DNA of 64,000 bases, from contig NZ_JABTEZ010000001.1 of NCBI RefSeq assembly GCF_015711605.1, positions 1,702,001-1,766,000 on the forward strand. Reading direction: 5' to 3'. The DNA comes from Planomonospora sp. ID67723 (GTDB taxonomy: Bacteria > Actinomycetota > Actinomycetes > Streptosporangiales > Streptosporangiaceae). Both the position numbers and the translations under genes were made by a program. The notes beneath the pieces were generated by a model. That model was not told the origin of the DNA. It saw only the letters and a list, made by a program, of their open reading frames with translations, and did no database searches. Of this stretch, positions 47,712 through 55,580 are shown piece after piece (the stretch's first letter is position 1; each line of letters begins with the position of its first letter).

Positions 47712-48272
47712 ATGGCCGAGTCCCGCTGGTCACGGGTCGTCGTGGCCGGAATCATCACCGGCGCCGTCATGGTCGCCATCAGCAACGGCGGCGAGGACGC
47801 TCCGCCCGCCCAGGCGAAGGTCGTGCCCAGCCGCATCGACATCCCGTCGCTGGGCATCAAGGCGCCGCTGATGAAGCTCGGCGTCACCGACGGGGAGATC
47901 GAGCTGCCGCCGTACGAGAAACCGGACGTCGCGGGCTGGGTGAAGGACACCGCGGTCCCCGGCGACCCGGGCTCCGCCGTCATCCTCGGGCACGTCGACA
48001 CCAAGACCGACCCGGCCGTCTTCTACAGGCTCAAGGAGATGCGGGCGGGTCAGGCCATCAAGGTCGTGCGCAGCGACGGCAAGGTCGCCCAGTACCGGGT
48101 GGACGCGATCGAGCAGGTCGCCAAGGACAGGTTCCCCGCCGACAGGGTCTACCTGGAGGACGGCCTGCGGCTGATCACCTGCGGCGGGAAGTTCGACTGG
48201 GACGAGAACGAGTACGACGACAACGTGATCGTCTACGCCACCCTGGTGGAGCCGGCGGACGCCGGGGCCTGA
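47712..48272 (+). CDS. Class F-like sortase
   Basis: 186 residues with an N-terminal membrane anchor (WSRVVVAGIITGAVMVAISN). The catalytic His is in AVILGHVDTKTD (near residue 95) and the Cys in LRLITCGGKFDW (near residue 157). The Arg that completes the sortase triad usually follows the Cys by about 12 residues; here that place reads YDDNVIVYA and no Arg follows the Cys at all. It may be impaired or use another residue. Its likely partner is the exported protein just upstream. Confidence 0.87.
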   Translation: MAESRWSRVVVAGIITGAVMVAISNGGEDAPPAQAKVVPSRIDIPSLGIKAPLMKLGVTDGEIELPPYEKPDVAGWVKDTAVPGDPGSAVILGHVDTKTDPAVFYRLKEMRAGQAIKVVRSDGKVAQYRVDAIEQVAKDRFPADRVYLEDGLRLITCGGKFDWDENEYDDNVIVYATLVEPADAGA

Positions 48273-48281
48273 CCGCGAAGG

Positions 48282-48303
48282 CACCGAGAAAACACCGAGA
48301 AAA
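48282..48303 (+). repeat. Perfect 11-bp tandem repeat upstream of the RiPP operon
   Basis: CACCGAGAAAA occurs twice in direct succession (48282-48292 and 48293-48303), 60 bp before the ABC ATPase gene. SARP regulators bind direct repeats with an 11-bp period, and a SARP-type regulator is encoded at the other end of the cluster. A possible -10 (TAATCT, 48326-48331) lies 22 bp downstream, farther than the usual 8 bp, so this remains a candidate only. Confidence 0.45.
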
Positions 48304-48363
48304 CCGCGACGAAATCCATCGTTCCTAATCTCACAGCCATAGATCGAAGAGCAGGTCACGGCA

Positions 48364-49362
48364 GTGAGAGAGAACGGCATGGTAATGCTCGACAGCGGGA
48401 AACGTGCCGAGCGCACGGAGTCGCCCGCGAGTCCCGACCGGAAACCCGCGATAGAGATCAGCGGTCTGGTGAAGGTCTACGGCGGACATCGCGCCGTCAA
48501 CGGCCTCAGCCTGGCCGTCGCTCCGGGAGAGGTCTTCGGACTGCTCGGACCCAACGGAGCGGGCAAGACCACGACGGTGGAGTGCCTCGTCGGCCTCCGC
48601 GAGCCGACGGAGGGCGGCATCGAGGTCCTCGGCCTCGACCCCCTGCGCGACCGTGCGGAATTCGTCCGGCGCGTGAGCGTGCAGCCGCAGGAGGCGTCGC
48701 TCTTCCCCACTCTTACGGTCGAGGAGACGCTGCGGCTGTGGGCCTCCCTGCACGTCGAGCCCCGCGGCGTCGCCGACACGATCCGGCGGATCGGCCTGGA
48801 GGAGCAGGCCCGGGTCAAGGCCAAGGCGCTGTCCGGGGGCCAGCGCCGCCGGCTCCTCCTCGGGGTCGCGGTCATCGCCAACCCCCGGGTGCTCGTCCTC
48901 GACGAGCCCGCCGCCGGCCTGGACCCCCAGGCCCGCCAGCAGCTCTGGGAGCTGATCAGAGCCGAACGCGCCGACGGGACCACGGTGGTCCTCACCACGC
49001 ACGACATGACGGAGGCCACCGAGCTCTGCGACCGGGTGGGCATCGTCGTGGGCGGCCGGCTGGTCTGCCTGGGCACGCCCCGCGAGCTGGTCCACCGGCT
49101 CGGCGTCGCCCACGAGGTGTCCTTCGAGACCGAGGCCGACCTCACCGCGGTCGAGTCCCTGGACTGCGTGACGGGCGTCTCGGTGGAGGGGCGGAGGGTG
49201 ACGGTCACCACCGACGACACCGACGAGGTCGTCCGTACGGTGGCGGGCCTCGCCGCCCGGCACATCGAGGTCCGCACCGGCCAGTTGGAGGACGTCTTCC
49301 TCAGGCTGGCCGCCGAGCACCACGAGAGCACCTCCGCCGAGCGGAACGGAGCGGGCAGATGA
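48364..49362 (+). CDS. RiPP-cluster ABC transporter ATP-binding protein
   Basis: 332 residues. Walker A is GLLGPNGAGKTTTVECL near residue 63, the signature LSGGQRRRLLLGVAVIANPR and Walker B VLVLDEPAAGLDP. It belongs to the ABC-2 export class. The permease gene overlaps its stop by 4 bp and ycaO overlaps the permease, so export and modification are one operon. It likely exports the product or gives self-protection. Starts at 48364 (GTG) and 48379 (ATG) are both possible. Confidence 0.9.
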   Translation: MRENGMVMLDSGKRAERTESPASPDRKPAIEISGLVKVYGGHRAVNGLSLAVAPGEVFGLLGPNGAGKTTTVECLVGLREPTEGGIEVLGLDPLRDRAEFVRRVSVQPQEASLFPTLTVEETLRLWASLHVEPRGVADTIRRIGLEEQARVKAKALSGGQRRRLLLGVAVIANPRVLVLDEPAAGLDPQARQQLWELIRAERADGTTVVLTTHDMTEATELCDRVGIVVGGRLVCLGTPRELVHRLGVAHEVSFETEADLTAVESLDCVTGVSVEGRRVTVTTDDTDEVVRTVAGLAARHIEVRTGQLEDVFLRLAAEHHESTSAERNGAGR

Positions 49363-50153
49363 CGTCCCTCACCAGCCCTCCGGCCCGTGTCCGGGAGTCC
49401 GGAGCGTTCGCCGAGCTGGCCAAGGCCAACGCCCGCGAGCTCGTCAGGGATCCCAAGAACTTCTTCTTCGTCCTGGTCTTCCCGCTCATCTTCATGGCCC
49501 TGTTCCTCTTCATGGGAACGCTCAACCCGGCCGACGGCGCCGGCGACTTCGACCCGATGCGGGCGGGCATCCCAGCGGTCCTGCTGATGGCCTTCATGTC
49601 CCTGGCCTTCTTCGGTACGGCGACCCCGCTGATCTCCCTGCGGCAGAAGGGGACGCTGCGCATGCTGGGCACGACGCCTCTGAACAGGACGGTCTTCATC
49701 CTGGCCCAGGCACCGGTGCGCTTCGCCATCGCGCTCGGCCAGCTGGCGGCGCTCTCGACGGTGGCCCTGGCGACCGGTTTCCTGGAGCCCTCCGCGATCG
49801 GCAGGCTGCTGATCAGCTGCGTCCTCGGCCTGGCGATGCTCTTCGCGCTCGGCTACATGGTCGCGGCCCGGATGCGCAACCCCGAGCTCGCCAACGGCGT
49901 GCTGGCGCTGGTCATGCCGGTGCTGCTGATGTTCTCCGGAGTCTTCCTGCCGATGGAGATCTTCCCCGAGACGGTCCGCGCCGTCGCGGAACGCCTGCCC
50001 ACCTCCTACTTCGCCGACGCGCTCCGCCAGGACCTGGTCGGGGTACCCGGAGGATCGATCGTCACCGCGTGGCTGGTGATGGCGGGAGTGGCGATCGTCG
50101 CCGCCACGGTGGCCGTCACCCTGTTCAGCTGGACGGACGGTGAGAAGCGATGA
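49359..50153 (+). CDS. RiPP-cluster ABC-2 permease
   Basis: 264 residues with six membrane segments (FFFVLVFPLIFMALFLFMGT first, VTAWLVMAGVAIVAATVAVT last). KGTLRMLGTTPLNRTVFILA and the late segment with PVLLMFSGVFLPMEIFPETV are typical of drug and bacteriocin ABC-2 exporters. It overlaps both neighbours by 4 bp. Confidence 0.88.
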   Translation: MTSLTSPPARVRESGAFAELAKANARELVRDPKNFFFVLVFPLIFMALFLFMGTLNPADGAGDFDPMRAGIPAVLLMAFMSLAFFGTATPLISLRQKGTLRMLGTTPLNRTVFILAQAPVRFAIALGQLAALSTVALATGFLEPSAIGRLLISCVLGLAMLFALGYMVAARMRNPELANGVLALVMPVLLMFSGVFLPMEIFPETVRAVAERLPTSYFADALRQDLVGVPGGSIVTAWLVMAGVAIVAATVAVTLFSWTDGEKR

Positions 50154-51481
50154 CCGCCGGAACCGCGGAGCCCCTGGGCGCACTCACCGACCTCGACCGC
50201 CTGGTCGGCTCCTACGGCCTGGTCAGCCGCGTGCAGCAGCTGCCCAACCATCCGGGAGAACCCCGCTTCCCCATCTTCGCCGCCTCGCTGGGCGACCTGA
50301 CCGCGGTCGCGGCGAACATCGCCGAGTCCGCTGCCGGATCCGACATCCGCGGCAGCATGGACGGGGCCGGCGGCGCCCTCAGCACCGAACGGGCCGGTCG
50401 GCTCTGCGTCGCCGAGTCGCTGGAACGCTACTCCAGCTGCGTCTTCGACGAGTCGGCCCTGACCTGGGCCACCGCGCAGGAGCTCGGGGACGAGGCGCTG
50501 GACCTCAGCACGGTCCCGCGCTGCGCGCCCCGGGAACTGGCCCATCCCAAGAGCCTGGTCACCGCGCCCGACCCGGCCGGCCCGATGCGCTGGGCCCGCG
50601 GCTGGTCGCTCACCGGGAACCGGCCGGTCTGGGTGCCCGCGGTGATGGTCTGGATGCACATCAGGGCCAAGTCGGCCGCCGAGCGGTTGACGATGCCGAT
50701 CTCGACCGGTTGCGCCGCCCACTCCGATCTCGCCGCGGCGCTCGTCGGAGCGATCTGCGAGGTGGTGGAGCGCGACTCCATCGCCCTGACCTGGCTGCAG
50801 CGCATCCCCTGGCCGCGCATCGAGCTGGACGAGATCCCCGAACGGCTCGCGCCGTACGCGGAGCGGTACCGGGCCAGCCACGTGCGGACCCTCTTCTACG
50901 ACGCGACCACCGACCTGGGCATCCCGACGATCTACTCCATCGACCTGACGCCGGACAACGAGGTCCTGGGCCAGCTGGTGATGTGCAACACCGCCCTGGA
51001 CCCGGTCACCTCGATCGGGAAGATCATGCGGGAGTCGGCGTCGTCCAGGATCGCCATGCAGGTTCCCCGTCCCCGGCCGGAGGATCCCGACGAGTTCCTC
51101 AACGTCTTCCACGGGGCCTCCTACATGGGAGCGCCGGACCGGATCGGCGACTTCGCCTTCCTGACGGACGGCAGGGAGCGGCGGGCTCTGTCGGGCATGC
51201 CGGACCTGTCCACCGGCACCCCCGACGGGGACCTGCGCCTCCTGGTGGACCGGCTCAAGGCCGCGGGCTGCGATGTGATCGCCGTCGAGATGACCACGGA
51301 CGAGGCCCGGGACGTCGGTTTCCGGGTGGTCCGGGTGATCATCCCGCAGCTCATGCCGCTCTCGTTCATCCACACGGCCCGCTACACGGCCCACCCCCGT
51401 CTCTACGAGGCACCGGCCCGCCTCGGCTACCCGGTGCACGCCGAGGCCGATCTCAACCCGCTTCCCCAGCCCTTCGCCTGA
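50150..51481 (+). CDS. YcaO cyclodehydratase
   Basis: 443 residues. YcaO enzymes use ATP to turn Cys, Ser or Thr into thiazoline or oxazoline rings on a precursor peptide. The ATP-site motifs are visible: CVAESLERYS near residue 90 and AICEVVERDS near residue 205. ISTGCAAHSDLAAALVG between them is conserved. The C-terminus is NPLPQPFA, containing the PxPxP ending typical of azoline-forming members. It stands alone without a fused partner; E1-like partners are encoded by the next two genes. The start overlaps the permease stop. Confidence 0.93.
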   Translation: MTAGTAEPLGALTDLDRLVGSYGLVSRVQQLPNHPGEPRFPIFAASLGDLTAVAANIAESAAGSDIRGSMDGAGGALSTERAGRLCVAESLERYSSCVFDESALTWATAQELGDEALDLSTVPRCAPRELAHPKSLVTAPDPAGPMRWARGWSLTGNRPVWVPAVMVWMHIRAKSAAERLTMPISTGCAAHSDLAAALVGAICEVVERDSIALTWLQRIPWPRIELDEIPERLAPYAERYRASHVRTLFYDATTDLGIPTIYSIDLTPDNEVLGQLVMCNTALDPVTSIGKIMRESASSRIAMQVPRPRPEDPDEFLNVFHGASYMGAPDRIGDFAFLTDGRERRALSGMPDLSTGTPDGDLRLLVDRLKAAGCDVIAVEMTTDEARDVGFRVVRVIIPQLMPLSFIHTARYTAHPRLYEAPARLGYPVHAEADLNPLPQPFA

Positions 51482-51496
51482 GAGGAGGACGACACG

Positions 51497-52147
51497 ATGC
51501 ACGAGCTTCACATGATCACCCTGGGGGCCTTCGGCGCCGCCGTGGCCGAGCGGGTGCGCGAGCGCTTCGGCGCGGCGGCCGTCACCCCGGCCGACGAGCA
51601 CGGCTATCTCGACTCCTCGCTCTGGCCCAACGCCCGCGTCCGCGTGCTCGCCGCCTTCCGGCCCGCGCCGAGGCTGGAGGAGACGCTCGACGGCGCCTCC
51701 TTCGCCCACCGGACGCCGTGGTTCCCGGTCGTCGCGGAACACCCCCGGCTCAGGGTCGGACCGGTCGTCGCCCCCGGCCACGGCGCCTGCGCCCGCTGCT
51801 TCCAGGACCGGCGCCGGCAGCACGACCCGGGCCACCGGCTGAGCGGCAGGCTGGCGGACGCCTACACCGCCGATCCCGCCCTCGGACCCGGCGGGTACCT
51901 GCCCCACCACGTCGAGCTGGCCGCCCTGCTCACCGTGCAGCTCGTGGAGTCGGTCCTCGACGACGGCGGCGCCGCCGAAGCGGGCCACGTCCGCCACTTC
52001 CACCTGCTGGACGGCACCCTGGGCCGGTCCGCGGTCGTCGGCGTGCACGGCTGCCGCCGCTGCCGCACCACGCCCGACCAGCGGGAGTCGACGTGGCGGG
52101 ACCTCGCGAACGAACTGCCCGAGCTGCTCGCTCCGACCCACGGATAG
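51497..52147 (+). CDS. TOMM cyclodehydratase partner, E1/ThiF-like zinc protein
   Basis: 216 residues. Two CxxC pairs (CARC at 98-101 and CRRC near 186-189) suggest a zinc tetrathiolate. The stretch RLRVGPVVAPGHGACARCFQ matches the E1/ocin-ThiF-like partners of YcaO proteins. Such partners present the leader peptide to the cyclodehydratase. No complete nucleotide-binding ThiF motif is seen, as expected for this class. It lies 15 bp after ycaO and 8 bp before the fusion gene, which carries a second similar module. Confidence 0.8.
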   Translation: MHELHMITLGAFGAAVAERVRERFGAAAVTPADEHGYLDSSLWPNARVRVLAAFRPAPRLEETLDGASFAHRTPWFPVVAEHPRLRVGPVVAPGHGACARCFQDRRRQHDPGHRLSGRLADAYTADPALGPGGYLPHHVELAALLTVQLVESVLDDGGAAEAGHVRHFHLLDGTLGRSAVVGVHGCRRCRTTPDQRESTWRDLANELPELLAPTHG

Positions 52148-52155
52148 GACGACCG

Positions 52156-53817
52156 ATGGCCAAACCGAGCCTGATCCCCGCCGAGGCGATGAGCCACGCG
52201 GTGGCCTCCGACCCGCAGTTCCGCATGCCCCGCCGCCCGCGCCTCGCCCCCGGCCTGGTGACACTGCCCCTCCCCGACGGGCTGCTCGTCGAGGGCACCC
52301 CCACCCGGCAGGCGTTGCGCGGCGCCGCGGCCCGGACGCTGATCCCCCGGCTCCTGCCCGAGCTCGACGGGCGCAGGGACGTGGCCGAACTCGCCGCCGA
52401 CCTGGACCTGCCGCCGGCGCACCTGCACCAGGCCGTCTCCCTGCTCTACACCTGCGGCATGCTGGAGGACGCCGCGGGGCCGGAGATGCCGCAGGACACG
52501 CCCGAGCCGAGCGCGGTCTTCCTGTCCCGGTCCATCGACTCCAGCCGGGTCAACGTCTCCGGGGGCGAGGCGGCCCGCAGGCTCGCCGCAGCACGGGTCT
52601 CCCTCGCCGTCGCCGACCCGCGGCTCGCCGCGGCCGTACGGCGGGCGCTCCTGGACGGCGGGATCGGCACCGTGACGTCCTGGGACGGGGAAGGGAAGGG
52701 AACGGACCTGCTCGTTCTGGCGGGGGACCTCCCCACCGATCCGGGCGTGCCGATCCTGCCCCTGCGGCTGGACGGCGGCGTCGCCTGGCTGGGGCCGTAC
52801 GTCGACACCTCCTTCACCGCCTGTGCGGAGTGCGTCGCCGCGCAGCGGGACACCGGAGAGGCGCGCGAGGTCCCCGAGCCGTCGGAGCCGGACCCGGACC
52901 TGGCCGCGGACCTGGCCGCGGCGCTCGTCACGGCGGAGGCGGTCGCGCTCCTGTCCAGGGTGGGCTCCACGCACACGCTGCACGGCCTGGTCAGGATCGA
53001 CCTGACCGGCTGGCACCAGCGTTCCTACCCGCTCGCGGGGCTGCCCGGCTGCCCGCGCTGCGGCGACGGCGGCCCGCCGGAGCCCGAGGCGCCCGCCGCG
53101 CTCGCCTACGAGGAGTCGGTGGCCTTCCCGCCCCGCAGGCTCACCAACCCCCGTGACCACCAGGTGCACTACCGGCCGGGGAACATCGCGCTCCAGATCG
53201 AGTGCAAGCGCTGGCCGTCCGCGCGGCACGTCCCGCTGCCCGACGCTCCGGGACCGGAAGGCTCCGGGCCCGTGCCGGCCGGCACGCTGGTCGCCGCGGG
53301 CCGGCACCTGGACGCGGCTGCTCTGGGCGCGCTGCTGCGGCGGGCCGGCGGGCTGCGCGACGACGGGGCGACCGGCTCCCACAAGGTCCAGCGCTGGGCC
53401 CCGACCGGGGGCAACCTCGGCTCGGCGCAGCTTCACGTGATCGCCCGTGACGTCGACGGCCTCGACCCCGCGGTGTACGGCTACCGCGTCGACAGCCACC
53501 GGCTCGCCGACCTGGTCTGGGCCGATCCGTACGAGCCGATCGCCGGGCTGGTCGACGCCGAGGCGACCATCGTGATCACCGGAGCCCTGAACCGGGTGGC
53601 GTCCAAGTACTCCACCTTCGCCTGGCGGGTCGTCCACCTCGACGGCGGCGTCGCCCTCGCCCAGCTCCGCCTGGTCGCGGCCGAGCGGGGCATCGCCACC
53701 CGCGTGGTGCCGCGCTGGGACGACGCCGCGCTCGCCGGGCTGCTGTCCATCGACCTTGACACAGAACCGATCACCGCGGTCCTCGCGGTCAACCCGATGA
53801 CGGAGGAGGCGCGATGA
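52156..53817 (+). CDS. Fusion of RRE/E1-like partner and SagB-type azoline dehydrogenase
   Basis: 553 residues. Residues about 20-110 look like a precursor recognition element (LVEGTPTRQALRGAAARTLI, then LDGRRDVAELAADLDLPPAH). A ThiF-like domain follows to about 310 with two Cys pairs (CAEC near 222 and CPRC near 300). From about 330 onward the chain is a SagB/nitroreductase-like domain (YRPGNIALQIECKRWPSARH, VQRWAPTGGNLGSAQLHVIA), an FMN enzyme that oxidises azolines to azoles. The ATG at 52156 is 8 bp after the previous stop. The joined partner and dehydrogenase suggests tight coupling of ring closure and oxidation. Confidence 0.85.
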   Translation: MAKPSLIPAEAMSHAVASDPQFRMPRRPRLAPGLVTLPLPDGLLVEGTPTRQALRGAAARTLIPRLLPELDGRRDVAELAADLDLPPAHLHQAVSLLYTCGMLEDAAGPEMPQDTPEPSAVFLSRSIDSSRVNVSGGEAARRLAAARVSLAVADPRLAAAVRRALLDGGIGTVTSWDGEGKGTDLLVLAGDLPTDPGVPILPLRLDGGVAWLGPYVDTSFTACAECVAAQRDTGEAREVPEPSEPDPDLAADLAAALVTAEAVALLSRVGSTHTLHGLVRIDLTGWHQRSYPLAGLPGCPRCGDGGPPEPEAPAALAYEESVAFPPRRLTNPRDHQVHYRPGNIALQIECKRWPSARHVPLPDAPGPEGSGPVPAGTLVAAGRHLDAAALGALLRRAGGLRDDGATGSHKVQRWAPTGGNLGSAQLHVIARDVDGLDPAVYGYRVDSHRLADLVWADPYEPIAGLVDAEATIVITGALNRVASKYSTFAWRVVHLDGGVALAQLRLVAAERGIATRVVPRWDDAALAGLLSIDLDTEPITAVLAVNPMTEEAR

Positions 53818-54545
53818 CCGTCCTACGCGACCACATCGGAATCTTCACGCGGTTGCGCGAGGAGAGCCGGCTGACGGCCGAGGACGTGCTGAGGGGGCCG
53901 GCCCCCGGGACGGGGCCGGTCCGGCCGGTGGGCCCGCGCGGGGCCGGGCCGGACCTCGCCCAGGTGCGACCGGTAGCGGCCCCGCCGGCGGACAGGCCGC
54001 TGGAGGAGATCCTCGCCAACCGTGTCTCGATCCGTGACTACGCCGACAGGGCGGTGCCGGTCGAGGTGATCGCGGCGAGCCTCGCCGCGGCGTTCCGGAC
54101 GGACCGGGAGGGCTGGCCCGACGACTGCGCGGCGGGTCACGAGCTCGGCGTGCTCGTCGCCGCCCGCACCGTCGCCGGACTGGAACAGGCCGTCTACCGG
54201 GCCGACGAGGACGGAGCCCGGTTGGTGCCGCTCGCCGGCCTGGCGGACGGACGGGCGGCGGAGGAGATGGTGCTGCAGATCGAGTACGCCGCCAGCCCCG
54301 TCATCCTGGCCGTCACCGGGTCGCTGTCGACCGCGCTGTCCCGGCACGGCGCCCACGGCCACCGGTCGCTGATGGCCAGGGCGTCCGGGCTCGCGTACAC
54401 GGCCCTGATCCACGCGAGCGCGTACGGGCTGGTGGGCAGCGTCTTCGCGGGATTCCTCCAGTCGGGTCTGCGCCCGCTCGTGGACCTGGACGGCTACCGG
54501 CAGCGGCAGCTCTTCGCCGTCTCCCTCGGCTACCCGCGCCCCTGA
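53814..54545 (+). CDS. Second nitroreductase/SagB-like dehydrogenase
   Basis: 243 residues. LANRVSIRDYADRAVPVEVI is the N-terminal FMN-site motif of nitroreductases (R-x-S-x-R). A later stretch, ARASGLAYTALIHASAYGL, resembles the matching helix, and SLGYPRP ends the protein. It overlaps the fusion gene by 4 bp. Having two dehydrogenase-like proteins in one cluster suggests either different rings or a second oxidation, such as of a C-terminal residue. Confidence 0.82.
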   Translation: MTVLRDHIGIFTRLREESRLTAEDVLRGPAPGTGPVRPVGPRGAGPDLAQVRPVAAPPADRPLEEILANRVSIRDYADRAVPVEVIAASLAAAFRTDREGWPDDCAAGHELGVLVAARTVAGLEQAVYRADEDGARLVPLAGLADGRAAEEMVLQIEYAASPVILAVTGSLSTALSRHGAHGHRSLMARASGLAYTALIHASAYGLVGSVFAGFLQSGLRPLVDLDGYRQRQLFAVSLGYPRP

Positions 54546-54550
54546 GACCT

Positions 54551-54572
54551 CCGTACGGCGCCCGCCGTACGG
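54551..54572 (+). terminator. Hairpin before the precursor genes
   Basis: A 10-bp perfect stem (54551-54560 with 54563-54572) lies just after the dehydrogenase stop and 35 bp before the first precursor. It may limit read-through or protect the processed precursor mRNA, so that precursors and enzymes are made in different amounts. Confidence 0.55.
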
Positions 54573-54607
54573 GAAACCGAGAAACACCACGAGAAAGGAG
54601 TGGGCAC

Positions 54608-54787
54608 ATGACCCACAACCCCCACGAGTCGGTCGACCTCTACGCCGAGGACCTGGCCGAACTGCAGGCGGAGGACCTCCCCGGCGACACCGCTCTGGCG
54701 TCCCTCAGCACCGCCTCCTCGACCAGCTCCGCCTCCTGCCCGGTCAGCTCGGCCAGCTCGGCGACCACCGCCAGCAGCTACGGGTGA
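54608..54787 (+). CDS. RiPP precursor peptide 1
   Basis: 59 residues with AAAGGAG upstream. The leader is acidic: ESVDLYAEDLAELQAEDLPG. The core is Ser/Thr/Ala-rich with a single Cys: SASCPVSSASSATTASSYG. Ten of these 19 residues are Ser or Thr. The DLYAE motif recurs in the other precursors and is the likely contact for the recognition domains of the cluster enzymes. The GG/AG doublet that precedes the core in precursors 3-6 is replaced by SS here. Confidence 0.88.
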   Translation: MTHNPHESVDLYAEDLAELQAEDLPGDTALASLSTASSTSSASCPVSSASSATTASSYG

Positions 54788-54829
54788 CAGACCGCGTTGA
54801 CCGTGTGAACCGCTGAGGAGGTGACGGAA

Positions 54830-54937
54830 ATGGACATGGACCTGTTCGCCGAGGAGATCGGCGACGACGAGCTCTACCTGTACCAGCTCAGCGAGACGAC
54901 GCTGCTGGGCTCACTGAGCACCGCGAGCACGGCCTGA
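54830..54937 (+). CDS. Short RiPP precursor-like peptide 2, without Cys
   Basis: 35 residues with GAGGAGG upstream. It has the leader motif (MDMDLFAEEIGDDELYLYQL) but the chain ends at GSLSTASTA, the place where the other precursors go on into the SCP core. It is too short for standard gene callers. It could be a truncated precursor, a substrate for dehydration only, or a leader-like decoy that occupies the enzymes. Confidence 0.7.
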   Translation: MDMDLFAEEIGDDELYLYQLSETTLLGSLSTASTA

Positions 54938-55008
54938 ACACCCTGTTCTGCCATGTCCGTCCGACACTTCCCGGCAGATCAGGAAACCCCCAGAGAAAGG
55001 ACGTCGGG

Positions 55009-55179
55009 ATGACCGACAAGCACATCGACCTCTACGCGGAGGAGCCCTCCGACTTCCAGGCGGAGGAACTCAACGAGGCCCACCAGCTCGGTGCGGTCGG
55101 CGCACTCAGCAGCGTCGGCACCGCCGGTTCCGCCTCCTGCCCCCTGGCCAGCGCGTCGAGCGTCTCCTCGCTCGGCTGA
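55009..55179 (+). CDS. RiPP precursor peptide 3
   Basis: 56 residues with AGAAAGGA upstream. The leader is HIDLYAEEPSDFQAEELNEA. A Gly-rich junction ending GTAG is followed by the core SASCPLASASSVSSLG. The AG doublet before SASCP could be the leader cleavage site, by analogy with GG in precursors 5 and 6. Confidence 0.88.
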   Translation: MTDKHIDLYAEEPSDFQAEELNEAHQLGAVGALSSVGTAGSASCPLASASSVSSLG

Positions 55180-55196
55180 AGAAGAAAGGAAACGAA

Positions 55197-55370
55197 ATGG
55201 CTGACGACAAGGACATCGACCTCTACGCGGAGGAGCCGGAGGAGTTCTCCGTGGAGGAGCTCGCCGACACCAACCTGCTCGGCACCTGGAGCAGCGCCGG
55301 CTGCGCCGGTTCCGCCTCCTGCCCCGCGTCCACCTCGTCCAGCGCCTCCAGCGCGTCGTCCTTCGGCTGA
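55197..55370 (+). CDS. RiPP precursor peptide 4
   Basis: 57 residues with GAAAGGA upstream. The leader is DIDLYAEEPEEFSVEELADT. The junction GCAG holds an extra Cys just before the core SASCPASTSSSASSASSFG. It is the only precursor with two Cys; if cleavage follows AG, the first Cys is lost with the leader. Eleven of 19 core residues are Ser or Thr. Confidence 0.88.
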   Translation: MADDKDIDLYAEEPEEFSVEELADTNLLGTWSSAGCAGSASCPASTSSSASSASSFG

Positions 55371-55388
55371 ACCGGACAGGAGAGCCAG

Positions 55389-55580
55389 ATGACCGACCAG
55401 AACCAGGCCCCGGACGCCGGGCGGATCGACCTGGCCGCCGAGGAGGTGGGCGCCGAGGAGCTCGGCGAGGTCACCTCGGCCGGCTTCACCACCGCCAACA
55501 CGGCGTTCACCGGCGGGACCGCGAGCTGCCCGGGCTCCTCGGCCAGCACCGCGTCGACCTTCTCCAGCAGCGGCGGCTGA
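55389..55580 (+). CDS. RiPP precursor peptide 5
   Basis: 63 residues with AGGAGAG upstream. The leader is IDLAAEEVGAEELGEVTSAG. A Thr/Phe-rich stretch (FTTANTAFTGG) precedes the core TASCPGSSASTASTFSSSGG. Almost identical to precursor 6 and probably its duplicate. Either the GG doublet is the cleavage site or the modified core is longer and includes the FTTANTAF stretch. Confidence 0.88.
   Translation: MTDQNQAPDAGRIDLAAEEVGAEELGEVTSAGFTTANTAFTGGTASCPGSSASTASTFSSSGG

Noticed and set aside
53823-54590. Minus-strand reading frame over the second dehydrogenase
   Set aside because: It is antisense to a gene with a nitroreductase motif and 4-bp overlap to its neighbour; the translation is low complexity.
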